Positions 45,571 to 57,305 of a DNA stretch of 64,000 nucleotides are shown one piece after another (the stretch's first letter is position 1; every line of letters starts with the position of its first letter). Position numbers and translations under genes: made by a program. The notes beneath the pieces were generated by a model. That model worked only from the letters and a program-made list of their open reading frames with translations. It did not search any database and was not told where the DNA came from. The stretch is from positions 10,722,501-10,786,500 of the forward strand of contig NC_080560.1 of NCBI RefSeq assembly GCF_030253575.1. The letters are read 5' to 3'. Origin of the DNA: Rhododendron vialii. Its lineage: Eukaryota; Streptophyta; Magnoliopsida; Ericales; Ericaceae.

Positions 45571-46329
45571 TACTTTCTTGAGATATTTGACTTGAACTAT
45601 AGAATCAAATGCATTATCCACTATGACCATCCAACATCACAAATTAATAAAATTATACCAGGTCTGTTCTGAGTATTCGAAAATTCTAATCATTATCTGG
45701 AGCAGTTGAATAAATGTAGCACTTCAGGAAGTACAAATGACTAGACGCCACATAAGCAAAAAGAAACATAAACAACAACAATAACAACAACTACAACAAC
45801 AAAAAAAGAATCAAATTTTGATGATTTTATATCATTTAAGTGACGAGCAAGGAGAACAAAGCATTTTCCTTCCCATATGTTGGTTCTCGGTATCCAACCT
45901 TAGCTGTTTTGTTAAAGGAAAAATAATTCCACACCATAACTGTTTCTAAATAAAATACTACTTGTGAACTGAACCGGTAATATAATCATGCTAATAGAAT
46001 AATACTAATTCATTTGCATTTCCATCTCCAAACTTCAGTGCGTAGTAGATAGGCTATGTAAGCATTCAATCTAACACTTTGGCCACATCTTTTAAAACAA
46101 TAAGCATTCATCAAACAGAAAATCTGCTTGCACAGCAGCCGTGCACAGATCCGTTTTGCGTCCGTCTCGAGTCTCGCAAAGATGATCGGAGCCGCTCATT
46201 TTGTTCAAAATACTTCGATTGTGGTCTCTGTAAAAAATCACCTCAATTCGATATCGGGAAGGGTGTTTACGAATCATCTAATTTTGCTTTAAAATTTAGC
46301 CGAAATTATTCTTCCTGGACACTGCTATG
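45571..46329. other. Intergenic; half of a foldback element at about 46119-46300
   Basis: An AACAAC microsatellite lies at about 45769-45805. From 46119, CACAGCAGCCGTGCACAGAT, GATGATCGGAGCCGCTCATT and TCGATATCGGGAAGGG match one arm of the foldback family seen at 44823, 57469 and 62396. No second arm is present. Confidence 0.5.
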
Positions 46330-46659
46330 TGGTACCCGAAATTCATCATCCATCGTACATTTATGCGATTTTCACAAAAATGTTTTCTTTGTGAGTAATT
46401 ATTCAATAGTCTGAAAATACTGTCACGTGATACTTCGAACTCCTTTACAATCACACGTTCCTATGGGGTCCATATACTTAGTTATAGATCCCAGATGGAT
46501 GTGTAATTATAAAATGGTATGGAATATTACTCCCTGACTATTTTATAATTTCACTTTCCTAGTCCCGTGCCGAGAAATCCGAGATCTCTATCTCTCTCTC
46601 TCTCCCCTCAAAAAACCAAGAAACTCCGGTAACCCCCACTCACGAAAACTTCCCAAGAA
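46330..46659 (+). promoter_or_regulatory. TAT-C promoter and leader
   Basis: Aligned with the TAT-A' promoter. ATTTTATAATTTCAC at about 46540-46554 may act as the TATA element, followed by a CT-rich leader (TCTCTCTCTCTCTCCCC) before ATG. The MULE found at the same place in TAT-A' is absent. Confidence 0.5.
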
Positions 46660-49158
46660 ATGGCGACCGGACCGTCGCCGAAATGGGATATCAGCCATGC
46701 AAACGGAGAGGGGAAAACAGCGTCGGTAATCACCGTTAGAAGCGTTCTTGAAAAGATAATGAAGAACCTCAACGAATCCGATACAAGGCCAGTCGTCCCT
46801 CTCGGCCACGGCGACCCGTCGGCGTTTCCGTGCTTTCGGACCACCCTTGCGGCCGAGGACGCCATTGTTGACGCCGTTCGATCTGCTAAGTTCAACTGCT
46901 ACGCTCCCGCCGTTGGCATTGAGCCAGCCAGGAGGTAGAATTTTTTATTATTTTTGATCTTGTGACAAATGTTTTGGACGCTGTTAAATACAACTACGAA
47001 TTTGCTACATGTAGCCAATTTATATAAAAGGAAATTTTTGGATTCCTTCTTATGAAATGGCTACATATAACAAATTCGCAGTTGCAAATAGCCTGGCCAA
47101 TGTTTTTATGGAATGGGATTTTTATTCAGTGATTTCGTGTTTTTACCATGTTCTGTTAGCATGTCGCATCCCATGTTCATTTGACAATAGTGGGTATCAA
47201 ATTGGAGGGTTGTGTAAGTTTCTTGTTTGGTTATCCACTCCAAAATTTTGTTCTGTCATTCGAGTTTTTTCGTCATAGGTCAATTTTTTACTTTTTAGAT
47301 GTAAAAAATTGAGTAACGACGAAAAAAATACGCAAACTTATAGAACTTTTTTTTTTTATCTAAATTTTTTAACTAAAAACTGTTGGAATTTGTCCCACAT
47401 TGGATACTCATAACCTCCAAAATTAGTATATGAGCTCGGGCGGCCTTTCCACTCATAACCAATTGATTTTGAGGTGGATACTTTTAACATGGTATCAGAG
47501 CTAGGTTTTTGAAGGTTTTTTCCCCTTTGTTTGTGCCGTTGCACCTTATTTCTTCTAGATCCTTTATTGACCTCTCCACGTGCGAGTCGGGGGTCGCACG
47601 TGCGGGAGAGTGTTGGAATTTGTCCCACATTGATTATTCAACCTCCAAAACTAGTATATGAGCCTGAGCGGCCTCTCCACTCTTGACCAATTGGTTTTGA
47701 GGTGGATGCTTAAACCTAATAAGGAATGTGTGTTTTGGATTTCTATGTTTAGTTGCATGGATGGATATTCTTCATCGGAATTTTGGTTTGTGGGCAACAA
47801 GTGGCTAACAAAGTCTATGAATTTTGGGCATCATTGTCACTTTTTATCTGGACAGAATTAGGCTTTACGGAATTGAGAATATTTTCCGTGTAGCCGAATT
47901 CAATTGATTGGGATTTATACAAGCAATCGGAAGTTGGTTTTTTTAACTGAATCTATAATCCAACGACGAATAAGCCTATGTTGAGAAATGATGGATACAA
48001 ATAAGAAATAAAGGGTGATCATTGAGGAAGAAGAGTGAAAAAGTTGGTAATTGGTATTTAGCCCTGCCTCATCGAGAAAAGGTAATGCAACTTCTAATCC
48101 AGATTCCATTGGCATAATGGAACTATCATAATTTTGCCGGATCATGCACTACCCCCTTGTGAAGAGATTTGGATAAAAAATTTGTGTTATATCACTACAA
48201 TACATAGTGAGCTCACTTGGGCTGATTTATTTGATTAGCCCCCTCTATTGAATTCTTACATTTATGCTTTTATAAAAGGTCTATTGCAGAACATCTCTCT
48301 CGCGATCTTCCGTATAAGTTATCACCGGATGATGTTTACCTCACTGCTGGTGCCAATCATGCAATTGAAGTCCTTGTAACAGCCCTGGCTCGCCCCGGTG
48401 CCAATATATTACTTCCAAGACCTGGATATCCACTATACGAAGCTCATGCTTCTTTTAGTCAACTTGAAGTTCGGCACTTTGACCTTCTACCAGAAAAGGG
48501 TTGGGAGGTTGATCTAGATTCCGTTGAAGCCCTTGCAAATGATAGAACTGTTGCCATGGTCGTCATTAACCCTGGAAATCCTTGTGGGAATGTTCTCACG
48601 CTCGAACATATGAAGAAGGTTGGTGAAATTCATTTCCAGGAAATCTAGATATTCCCTCGATCTGGTCCTTTTTGAGAATTCCAATATTTTAAGGAGACGT
48701 GAAATAGTAGCATTTGAAGTTCAAATTTTTCGGAGTTAGTTTTTTTGGTTATTACCCCTCAATACTCAAGGTACAGAATTTAACGGGGATAGCATACCTC
48801 GACTTTTTCAAGTGGACTAATAATTTGGGAATCTCAAAATGACCAGCAATTAAGGACGGAGGAAGTATGTATGTTTCTGCTAATATCGCTCTAAATTCTG
48901 AAGTTGGTCACTGTTCTTTCATCGAGTCCTTCTCAGATAGCAGAGACTGCAAGAAAGCTTGGGATATTACTGATTGCGGACGAAGTTTATGACCATCTAG
49001 CTTTTGGGAGTAACCCTTTTGTGCCTGTGGGAGTATGTGGACCAATCACACCAGTTCTTACAATTGGTTCTATGTCAAAGAGATGGATTGTTCCAGGATG
49101 GAGACTTGGTTGGATAGTGACAAATGATCCCACCGGCATCCTTCAAAGATCTGGGGTT

Positions 49159-49221
<63 letters not shown>

Positions 49222-51856
49222 TCTTGTGTCAAAATTCATCCTTTTCTAAACAAACTTTGGGCAGTGGGTAAGGCTTATCAAGTGCTTTCAGCAAAGGTTT
49301 TCAGTTTTTTGCATTATTTGGGCATACAAGACAATATTGAAACTGAGCATTCTCATCCAGCATTTTCCAACTATATACAATCAACTTGCTTTAGGATGTG
49401 TTACCTCATTTTTTTTTTTGGCAAAATCGTTAGAAATGTTTCTCCTTGTGAGTTTGGGTTTGTAATTAGTGTGTGAAATACGAAAGGCGCACAACATGGT
49501 TTTAGATAGTGTTTGAAATAGCATGCTTTCTGAGTGGCCTACTCGATTTGTCTTTATTTTGAATGACACCCAGGTACATCTTTTTAAAGCAGAAATACCT
49601 GCGTTTCGTGCACTCAAATAGTATTGCCTTAAATCTCTAATCAGACATATGCAGTGGTACAACAAAGTATTGCCTTGTTTCATACCATAGCCTTCGCCCT
49701 TCGGTAAACTCCACCGTAGTTGTTTCTCACAAGTAGAACATGTACTGAAATTAAGTGACCTTCATCAAATTACTATATCCCATGAAACATGTGAATACCA
49801 CAGAGCTGCAAATTTGCACATGCATGGATATGTACTAATCACCAAACCAGACTTGATAGAAGTGAATAGAACCCTCAAGACCTATTTCAGAGGTCCAGAG
49901 GAAGTAAACACATACAAGTATTCACGAGGCACATGTATATGTTCAGCACCTAAGACAATTGACAAAGATACCGTTGCATCCCTTCCAAAAAGGTTTTTGT
50001 TTCTCATTTCAGATTGTCCAGGCCTTGAAGAGCTATCTCAACATCACTGCGGACCCTACAACCTTTGTTCAGGTATGTGACCGATGGTGCTTCTTTCCGG
50101 TACACAATTTGATTATAAATGGTGATATGTTTGTGAGTTGTTCACACAGTATTTTAACATGCAAAGCATGCTTGGCTTCTTATTACTGATTAGAGCTGAA
50201 TGCTTATACGCAAAATGAGTATATGAAGCACTCATGCACAGAGCTGACCCTCCTAAATGGTGAAATTTAATCGATTAGATCATATCAAGGAAATTTGAGT
50301 TATTGGCCAATCCCCTCAAGGGATTGGACTAATGTTACGGTGCTTGCTTTCAGGGACACATAGTATCATCTGTCCTTTTGAGGTGAAACAGATTATGATT
50401 GTAATAATGGGAGTTAGAATATATGTGAATTGAACTTCATGATTTTTGCATCAGGGAGCAGTAACTCAGATTCTCAACAACACAACAGAGGATTTTTTCT
50501 TGAAGATTATAAATACACTCTGTGAATCTGCAAATATCTGTTATGATAGACTCAAGGAGATCCCTTGTATTACTTGCCCTCACAAAGCGGAAGGATCTAT
50601 GTCTACCATGGTCAGTTAAAACTTTGATATTTTAATTGTCATGTTTTAAAATAAATGAGTTGAGAAATTTAGAAGTGTTATGACTACTTCGTTCCAGGTG
50701 AAGCTAAATCTTCCGTTATTGGAAGACATCAGCGATGATATGGATTTTTGTGTCAAGCTTGCTAAAGAGGAATCTGTCGTGGTTCTGCCAGGTAATCAAG
50801 AATTATGGAAGGTGATCAGAACCATTGTTATTTTCTTAAAATGCAAAGCTTTCATTACATTTCCCTCGTGTGGTTTCTCGTGTCACCCCTTTATCCGTCC
50901 ACTTGGTTTCTTGGAGAAAAATTAGTTGTCTCATTTTCAAAGCCAGTCAAATACTGACGGATTTTTGTGCCATTAACCTTTTTAGTTGAAACTTTCAAAT
51001 GCATCACTCCACCCTATTGCTTGATGTAAATGATGAGCTGGTTATGCTTGATGCATGCATAGTACTTTTGCTTATGAAGTTAGAATTTAGAAAACCCTTC
51101 CACGATTTCGAGTTAAACCACAATTAAGCTGTCATAGCATGACAACCTTCGGTCAAATGAGGGTTATTCTGTACCACGATTGAGCCACAATTGAAACTTA
51201 GAGAAGATCTCAATACCAACTTATGACACTGGAAGCGAGGATGTCTTGATGGCACCTCCAAAAACCGTTCGATTATGTAACATAGCATATATAGCGAAAT
51301 GGATACACGCAAACAAATTATGTACATACGTGTCAAAGATGTTACTTCTTTTTATGTCATCAATCAATCGGAATCAATCACAAAAGATCCTAATTGCAAC
51401 ACAAATCAATTAAAAAAAATTGGCCATTGTCTTTCTTTTTGTTACGTAATAATCTAGTTGATTTGTGAACAATATGATCCGGATAGTAAACCCGTATCCT
51501 TTCTATCAACATATGCTGCCACTGTGGGATTGTTGGATTTTCTAGGGTTGGAAACATATGCCGTCATGGCAACTGTGATATCATCTTACTGTCCTGATTG
51601 TTAGGGGACAAAGAAGGAACCACAGATACCTGTTGTAATAAGCAACACTACAATCATTCTGGAGAGGGCCAAAAATATTTTCGATGTTTGAAGGTGTTGG
51701 GTAGAAAAAAAATACTTATAGCATGTCTATCTTGTAGGGTTTGTCGTGGGACTAAAGAATTGGCTCCGCGTAACGTTCTCTGTTGAGCCATCATTGCTTG
51801 AAGATGGGCTTGGGAGGATAAAGGCTTTCTCCTTGAGGCATGCCAAGAAGAAATGA
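46660..51856 (+). CDS. TAT-C, tyrosine aminotransferase, seven exons, about 420 aa, apparently intact
   Basis: PLP-dependent class I aminotransferase of the plant tyrosine/nicotianamine type, converting tyrosine to 4-hydroxyphenylpyruvate (route to tocopherol, plastoquinone and some phenolics). Exons are 46660-46934, 48279-48618, 48937-49155, 50013-50072, 50455-50610, 50698-50791 and 51738-51856. All have GT-AG borders and the total is 1263 nt with no stop before TGA 51854-51856. Visible residues are N189PGNPCG, D220 and Y223 in [11 protein letters not shown] lysine K253 in [15 protein letters not shown], and R392 in GLKNWLR. Length matches the family (about 410-425). Intron 1 carries a TRIM element. 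Intron 3 starts with a long (CT)n. It is the only complete TAT copy in the window. Substrate choice cannot be told from sequence; no plastid signal is obvious. Confidence 0.93.
47381..47715 (+). mobile_element. TRIM element in TAT-C intron 1
   Basis: Two direct repeats of about 105-109 bp (47381-47489 and 47611-47715) start TGTTGGAATTTGTCCCACAT. The first ends TTTTAACA and is followed by the primer-binding site TGGTATCAGAGC (47490-47501). The internal part is only about 120 bp and non-coding, ending in GCGGGAGAG before the second repeat. Same orientation as the gene. No clear target duplication; the second repeat has a ragged end. Confidence 0.8.
49161..49217. repeat. (CT)n microsatellite next to the exon 3 donor of TAT-C
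   Basis: About 28 CT units begin five bases after the GT of intron 3. Confidence 0.95.
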
Positions 51857-52062
51857 GGGTCCCTTTGCCCTTGGGTCACGGTGTTCAGTCACGGTTGATC
51901 CACAAAATGCAAGTGCACATTCGATTTTGCACTAGGTTTAATGGTGCTATTCATGTGGAACCTTTCCCCAACACTTCCTTTTAACTCTATCTCTGAAACA
52001 GTTATTGGTGCGTGTTTCATTTGACAATGGTTTAGCCGGTTACATTTTCTTCTTTCATGTTA

Positions 52063-52109
<47 letters not shown>

Positions 52110-52774
52110 ATAAAATGTTCTGGCCATCTTACCTTACGTGAACATCAACTAAACCCTTGGTTATTCCTACCTTTATCGTGGTCCAAGAATGTGGACAGCA
52201 TGAGCATCATTTCCAGGCAGATTTACAGCATTAGGAAAAAAACGTGAAATCCCTTGCTTTGTAGTTTAGTAATGAGTTTGGATTCTCTTCGGTCCAAGTA
52301 TTGGACTAAATGAGATAGTTCAAGTCATGGTTCAATGGGTGGAATGGTAATGAGATGTGCGTAATCTCATCCTACGAGTGGTGCCGAAATTGCTACCTAA
52401 ACAAGTAGGCAAGTTAGTCATCCTCTTTGGAGCATCTCCTATGGGTTCAATAGCCACAAGTTATTTTTTTCTTGGTAAAATGTCTAAGTGGTGTTAGTTC
52501 AAAAAATAGTCCTCCGATGGTTAAAAGAGAAAATAGTGAGATAAAATTGACTAGAACCCATTCTTGGCTTGGGCTAAATTCAGTGCCAAATTTGGTACAG
52601 GAATTTACAAAGCAATAATCTGCTTTAACCAGAGTAACAAGGACAAGAGGCCTTAGGCTTAACGGCATTAGGAATGCATTAAGGTGCTAAAAGAAAAAGA
52701 GGTTAGGAGTTCAACTCCTCTTTTAAAGGTATTAATCGAACAATACTGAGTTTGCCGATCAAAAAGGTAACAAG
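51857..52774. other. TAT-C 3' flank with a (CT)n tract
   Basis: No gene seen. (CT)n at about 52066-52107. Confidence 0.5.
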
Positions 52775-53725
52775 AGAAGTATTACGGACACATGTTTGGA
52801 CACAAGTCCCACACATAATGCAAAGGATATGCAAAAAGTCTATACTTACTGCACACATTGACCGCTTAGCTTATCTCACGCTTACATGGCGGTGGGCCCC
52901 ACGTAAAAAAAGAAGAAGAGACAAACTGGATCAAGACCATCACCACAGCACTGAATGCAAATCACCACCACCACAACCACCCTCCTCCTCCTCCCCCGTA
53001 CACGAATTCTCCTTCACAATCTCCCTCCACCACCACCACCCTCCACCGCCGCCAAACCGTCGCTGCCTTCGATCGCCGTCAACTTATCCCCCATCGACGA
53101 AATCTTCTTCCATGGCCACCTCCACCCCCTACCCCTCCTCCCCTCGCTCCTCCACCAACTCTCTTGACAGTTTTACCCTCCCTATCAATGAAAATCTCCA
53201 TATTCCCACCTCCACCACCACCAACCCGGCCCGACCCAATCAACGGAAAAAAACGACCCAAACAGAAACCTAAACCCAAATCCAAGTCATTCTCCCTCTT
53301 CGAAAGCGGATTTTACCGAAGAGAGAGAAACAGAGGAGACCGATAAATAAATTAAAAAAAAAAAAAAACAAACAGAGGAGGGGGAGAGGGAAAAACAAAA
53401 GCAGAGGAAGTAGTTGAAGTTTGACTTGAGTCTTGTACTCAAGAGGTAAATGAGAATGGTGGTAGGAGGTGGTGATGATGCTCGGCGGTGGTGGTGGTTG
53501 TCGGCGGTGGCCGTCCTTGGTGCTTTTCGTTTACTGCTGCTGTTTTGTGTGTGAGTGTTTTTTTAAAATGTGGGGCCCACCACCACGTAGGCGTGCGGTA
53601 GGCTAAGCGGTAAATGTGTGCGATAAGTGTAGACTATTTGAAGGATATAGGCTGAGCAGTCAATGTGTGCGATAAGTGTAAACTTTTTGAAAGATATATA
53701 TATCCGTATTGGACAGTTCGGAACA
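52775..53725. mobile_element. Pack-MULE-like element enclosing a gene-like, GC-rich fragment (borders approximate)
   Basis: Inverted arms at about 52800-52910 and 53570-53700 share AAAAGTCTATACTTACTGCA / AAAAAGTTTACACTTATCGC, GCACACATTGACC and GTGGGCCCCAC in mirror order. Between them is a CCACCACC-rich stretch with a start codon at 53112 (MATSTPYPSSPRSS, continuing through LPINENLHIP to a stop near 53271). It looks like the 5' exon of a host gene carried by the element. The right arm repeats a 48-bp unit (about 53603-53697). End bases and target duplication are unresolved, and the source gene is unknown. Confidence 0.5.
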
Positions 53726-53983
53726 CATTCATACTCGGATATCGATTTCAAAATTACTAGAGATGCTATGTAATCCAATGAAAGATAAGTACTACAAACG
53801 GACAATGGAAGAAGTAGGAACCCTACATCAAATCAGAGAAGAAACTCTCATCAACCACAATAATAATTCAAAATTAAATACACGTGAAATCAAATAACAT
53901 AACACTGTTTTATCGAAATTTTATTTAAAAAAGAAAAAGAAAAAGAGGACAGATCCATCATGGCACAATCAATCCATCCATCC

Positions 53984-54083
53984 TTAGAAGCAAGCATCCA
54001 AGACACAGCAACAACACAAGGCAGCGCAACTGCAAAACAGGGCATAATCATAAATAACCACGTTTGGAGTACTTACTTAAGGA

Positions 54084-54138
<55 letters not shown>

Positions 54139-55258
54139 CACCATCCCTTCCAGAAGCCATCTTCCCTGGCTCGGGTTGCGGCGGGAACTGGATTCTGGGG
54201 CTCGGGTTGACCATCTCTCCTCGGGTAACCCGCTGGCGGTGGAGCAGTAAACTGAACCGATGCTGCAGCGTATCCAGGTGCTGGATAAGCTACTGCACAT
54301 AATTTAAGTAAGAAATTCCATAAAACCAAAAACGCATGCTCCCTCCTTCCAATTTTTTTTCTTTCCTTGTTCTCCTTGATTTTCAAAAAATACCTCCTAA
54401 ATTCTCTTTACTTTCAACATTTCTCTCTCTATCTCTCTTCACTTATTACCCCTATTATTTTTCAAAAAAACATCAAGTCCAAATCTAAACACAGCATTAA
54501 AAATTCTAAAAATTTTCACAACTTAAATTGTTCGTCTAAAAAAGTCATTGTAGATTATTTTTTATCCTTATTTAATTTTTTTTTTTTGCATTTGTTAATT
54601 TTGTCATTTTTTTATGAATTATTGTTTCGTCGTGACGAGAGAAATCTTAAAAACAAAAATTATGACCGAAACTCAATTTTTTTGAATAAAGACAAAAAGA
54701 AGTCAATAAATCAATTTTTTTCTCTTTATTCAAAAAAAAATTTGAATTTTGATTGTAATTTTTTTTACGACTTTTTAGATTTCTTTCGTCATGACAAAGT
54801 AATAATCCTTAAAAAAATTGACGAAGAACTAACAAATGCAAATTTTTTTTTGAATAAAGATAAAAAAAAATCCATAATGAATTATTTAGCCGAATAAGAC
54901 ACTCCTTGATATCTATCGATTTGTGAAAAAACACGACTTCTCCTTGAGAGTCTAGCTCTGAAAAAAAGAAGAAGGTTCTAATGAATCCTATAAACCTATA
55001 AGAGATATTCTTTCTCCTACTACACGCTTGGGGGATCCGATCAACCAAGGAAAAAGTCGTAATGTCAGGTTGATGCCATCAGTTCTATTTTGTTTTTTCT
55101 TAACGGAAAAATGAATCTTTTTATAGGCCTAGGTTTGCGGGTCGGAAATTATTTAGGAACGGAAGGAGCAGTGAATTAGAAGGATCAAAACTACGAGAAT
55201 TCATCCAAAAGGAAAAGAACATACCTTGGGGCTGGTTTTGATTCAACTGAGAACTCAT
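53984..55258 (-). CDS. CYSTM-family small membrane-associated protein, three exons, 76 aa
   Basis: Exon 1 is 55225-55258 (MSSQLNQNQPQ), exon 2 is 54142-54292 (AYPAPGYAAASVQFTAPPPA, ending FWKG) and exon 3 is 53984-54029 (CCAALCCCCVLDACF then TAA). Borders are GT-AG and the phases join cleanly. The Pro/Gly/Tyr-rich N-terminal half and the Cys-rich hydrophobic C-terminus define the cysteine-rich transmembrane module, small plant proteins often linked to stress responses. Intron 1 (54293-55224) contains a foldback MITE. Intron 2 begins GTGAGCTCTCTCT and runs into a long (CT)n. Length is normal for the family. Good chance of being functional. Confidence 0.88.
54087..54136. repeat. (AG)n microsatellite in CYSTM intron 2
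   Basis: About 25 AG units on the plus strand; on the coding strand they are (CT)n starting just after the exon 2 donor. Confidence 0.95.
54528..54897. mobile_element. Foldback MITE in CYSTM intron 1
   Basis: Arms with TGCATTTGTTAATTTTGTC and its complement, TTTGAATAAAGA and TTTATTCAAAA, fold on a centre near 54715. The same family recurs at 61541-61858 (GTTAATTTTTCGTC, CATGACGAGAGAAAT). The chance 176-codon frame across it is not a gene. Confidence 0.65.
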
Positions 55259-56250
55259 ATTTGAAACAAACAGATGGATATAAACAGTGCGAGGAAAAGG
55301 GATATTTGTGTATGTATACGAGAGAGAGAGAGAGAGCAAAGGTAGAAGATGATGGTTTAGTAGAAAATATGTCTCCTAAGTATTTGTAAGAATTTTATAT
55401 GCGTAAGGATTGAGGAGAGAGAGTATGTTAGGTGGAGAGAGGGAGTGGGACGGATGGAGTTGTTGACCAAGCCGGGGCGTGGGTCCGGGCCGGAAGTGGG
55501 GAAGATGCTAACCGGGGGAAGGATAAGTTTTTGGGTGCCGGACGTATGTGTATTCCGTCTGCGATCCCAACCGTTTCAACGTATTTTGAACGGTCTAGAT
55601 TTTAGAGAGAGAAAAAGAGAAGAGAGAGTGGTTGGGCGGGGGAATAGAGAGAATAAATTTGGCCCGTCCAAAAATTTCTCAAGAGTAGAAGTGAGCAAAA
55701 GCTTTTGGATGTCAGGCGGGCACCAACACACGTGGTATTCCGTCGGTGATCCTTGCTATCCAAACGTGTTTTGAACGACTGGGATCGCCGACGGATACCG
55801 CCACATGATATCCCGCCTGGCACCCAAAAACATTTTTGGGCGATGGAGGGCAAAAAAGAAAGTTAAGAAAGCGCGTCCGGGGGGGGGGGGGGTGAGAGAA
55901 AGCAGATTCCCAAACGGCTACGGCAAAGTTGCATCAAAATTGCAGTATCTAACGGAGGAAGGATTCATATTTGATTTGATGATTATTCTCTAAAGGAAAG
56001 TAGAGGTTTTTTAAAACGGAATCAGGTTCCCAATCCCCAAAAAGAGCCTTGTTGAAATTGGGAAGGTTCTTGACTTCTTTCACACTGGGATTGGTGGGAT
56101 AACCCAGAGAAGATCAACTTTTAGGTCAGATGAGACCTTCATTCGATGATCTTTGTAAGTCATGTGGCATTGCGAAAATTTTAGTTAAATCGGTAATCAG
56201 AGCTGGTCCTGAATTAAAGGTTGAGTTGCGAACGCTTTAGGTCTTAAAAA
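55259..56250. other. CYSTM upstream region, foldback repeat at about 55710-55835
   Basis: GA-rich leader tracts occur near 55321-55336 and 55425-55443. About 55710-55835 is an inverted repeat (GGCGGGCACC / GGTGCCAGGCGGG; ATTCCGTCGGTGATCC / GGATCGCCGACGGAT). A second, partial copy of one arm lies at about 55528-55600. A run of 14 G is at 55879-55892. No gene. Confidence 0.5.
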
Positions 56251-57170
56251 CTTAGATTGTTCGGTCATACTTAGTACTTTTGCTGGAAGAACTGCGAGAG
56301 GAGTGATATCCAAAAGATGATTTTGAAACCTTGAAATGTTTGGTTACTATTTTAGGATTTTTTTTCTTCTTCTTCTTGGAAAAGTGATTATATATTTATA
56401 TTTTGTTCATTAAGATTCGTGAAAGTGGCTCAATCTCAAATCGTCTTTTTTAAGTTTTCGAAAAATCAAGGCCAATAAGAATAATGGATCAATATGTCCG
56501 GACTTTGACCATTTCGTTTTGGATAAATAAAATTCGATTAAACCCTTATCGATTTCCGATTTATCTGACTTTAACTATTCAATACTAGTAGTATTATTTT
56601 TCATCTGCATCATATGAGAATTCGAATCGCCACGAGGGAGAATCTTGGATTAGTGGTCATTGTTCGGAACCTTCTTTGGTCGGTCCATCATGGTTTTTTT
56701 TTTTTTCGTGTTAGAAAAAAGTTTGTTTTATAGGAAGAGAGAATAAACTATTTTACCGTCGGTGTAAAACCCCACTTTTCTACTATCATCTATGACGGGC
56801 TCCACCAAGTGTCTATTTGTTGTGATCTAAACCATTCATATTTTAAGACACGCAATACAGTATTGTCATGCAAAAAATTAACTTGATTGGAAGTCGATAG
56901 ATATATCAAAATTTGGATTTTGCTTTATAAAATGGACGATCTGATTTTTGTCAATAATAATAAAGATTAACTATCCATTTTATAAAGTAAAATTTAATTT
57001 TTGAAATTTTTATCGATATCCGATCAAGTTTATTTTTTGCATGGATATGCTACTATATGAAATCTACAAGATGAACGGTTCAAATCAACAATAAATATAC
57101 GGTAGAATCGAAAAAAGTGGTAGTACCGCCGGTGAAAAGAATTTTCTCTCCTTTTAGGAACGTGATTTTT
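56251..57170. repeat. Diverged segmental duplicate of 63511-64000
   Basis: Shared landmarks in order are TTGTTCGGTCATACTT, GAGGAGTGATAT, TTGAAATGTTTGGTTA, CAAGGCCAATAAGAATAATG, GACTTTGACC and TTCGGAACCTTCTTTGGTCG. This copy holds the extra foldback element at about 56737-57152. Confidence 0.75.
56737..57152. mobile_element. Foldback MULE-type MITE of about 415 bp
   Basis: Arms begin GAGAGAATAAAC / GTTTATTCTC-like TTTTCTCTC and share TTTACCG(T/G)CGGT, CATGCAAAAAATTAACTTGA and GGATTTTGCTTTATAAAATG in mirror order. The flanks TTATAGGAA and TTTTAGGAA look like a 9-bp target duplication with one change. The duplicate at 63970-63990 has the empty site TTTTATAGGAACGTGAT. Confidence 0.7.
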
Positions 57171-57305
57171 TCCATTTAAATATGACAAGTGGGGGCGTTG
57201 GTGCATTAAATTAACATGATTTGAGGGATTGGACTGTGATCTGAATCGACGGAGACATATAGTCTACCATGTGATAATCTGAATTTTATATTGGCAAAAT
57301 AAAAA

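Noticed and set aside
52752-53273. A 173-codon plus-strand gene
   Set aside because: Its first third is the inverted arm of the element and the rest is repeat-like Pro/Ser/His; only the internal start at 53112 looks gene-derived.
54367-54897. A 176-codon frame on the plus strand
   Set aside because: It lies across the foldback MITE in CYSTM intron 1 and is low-complexity Phe/Lys/Asn sequence.
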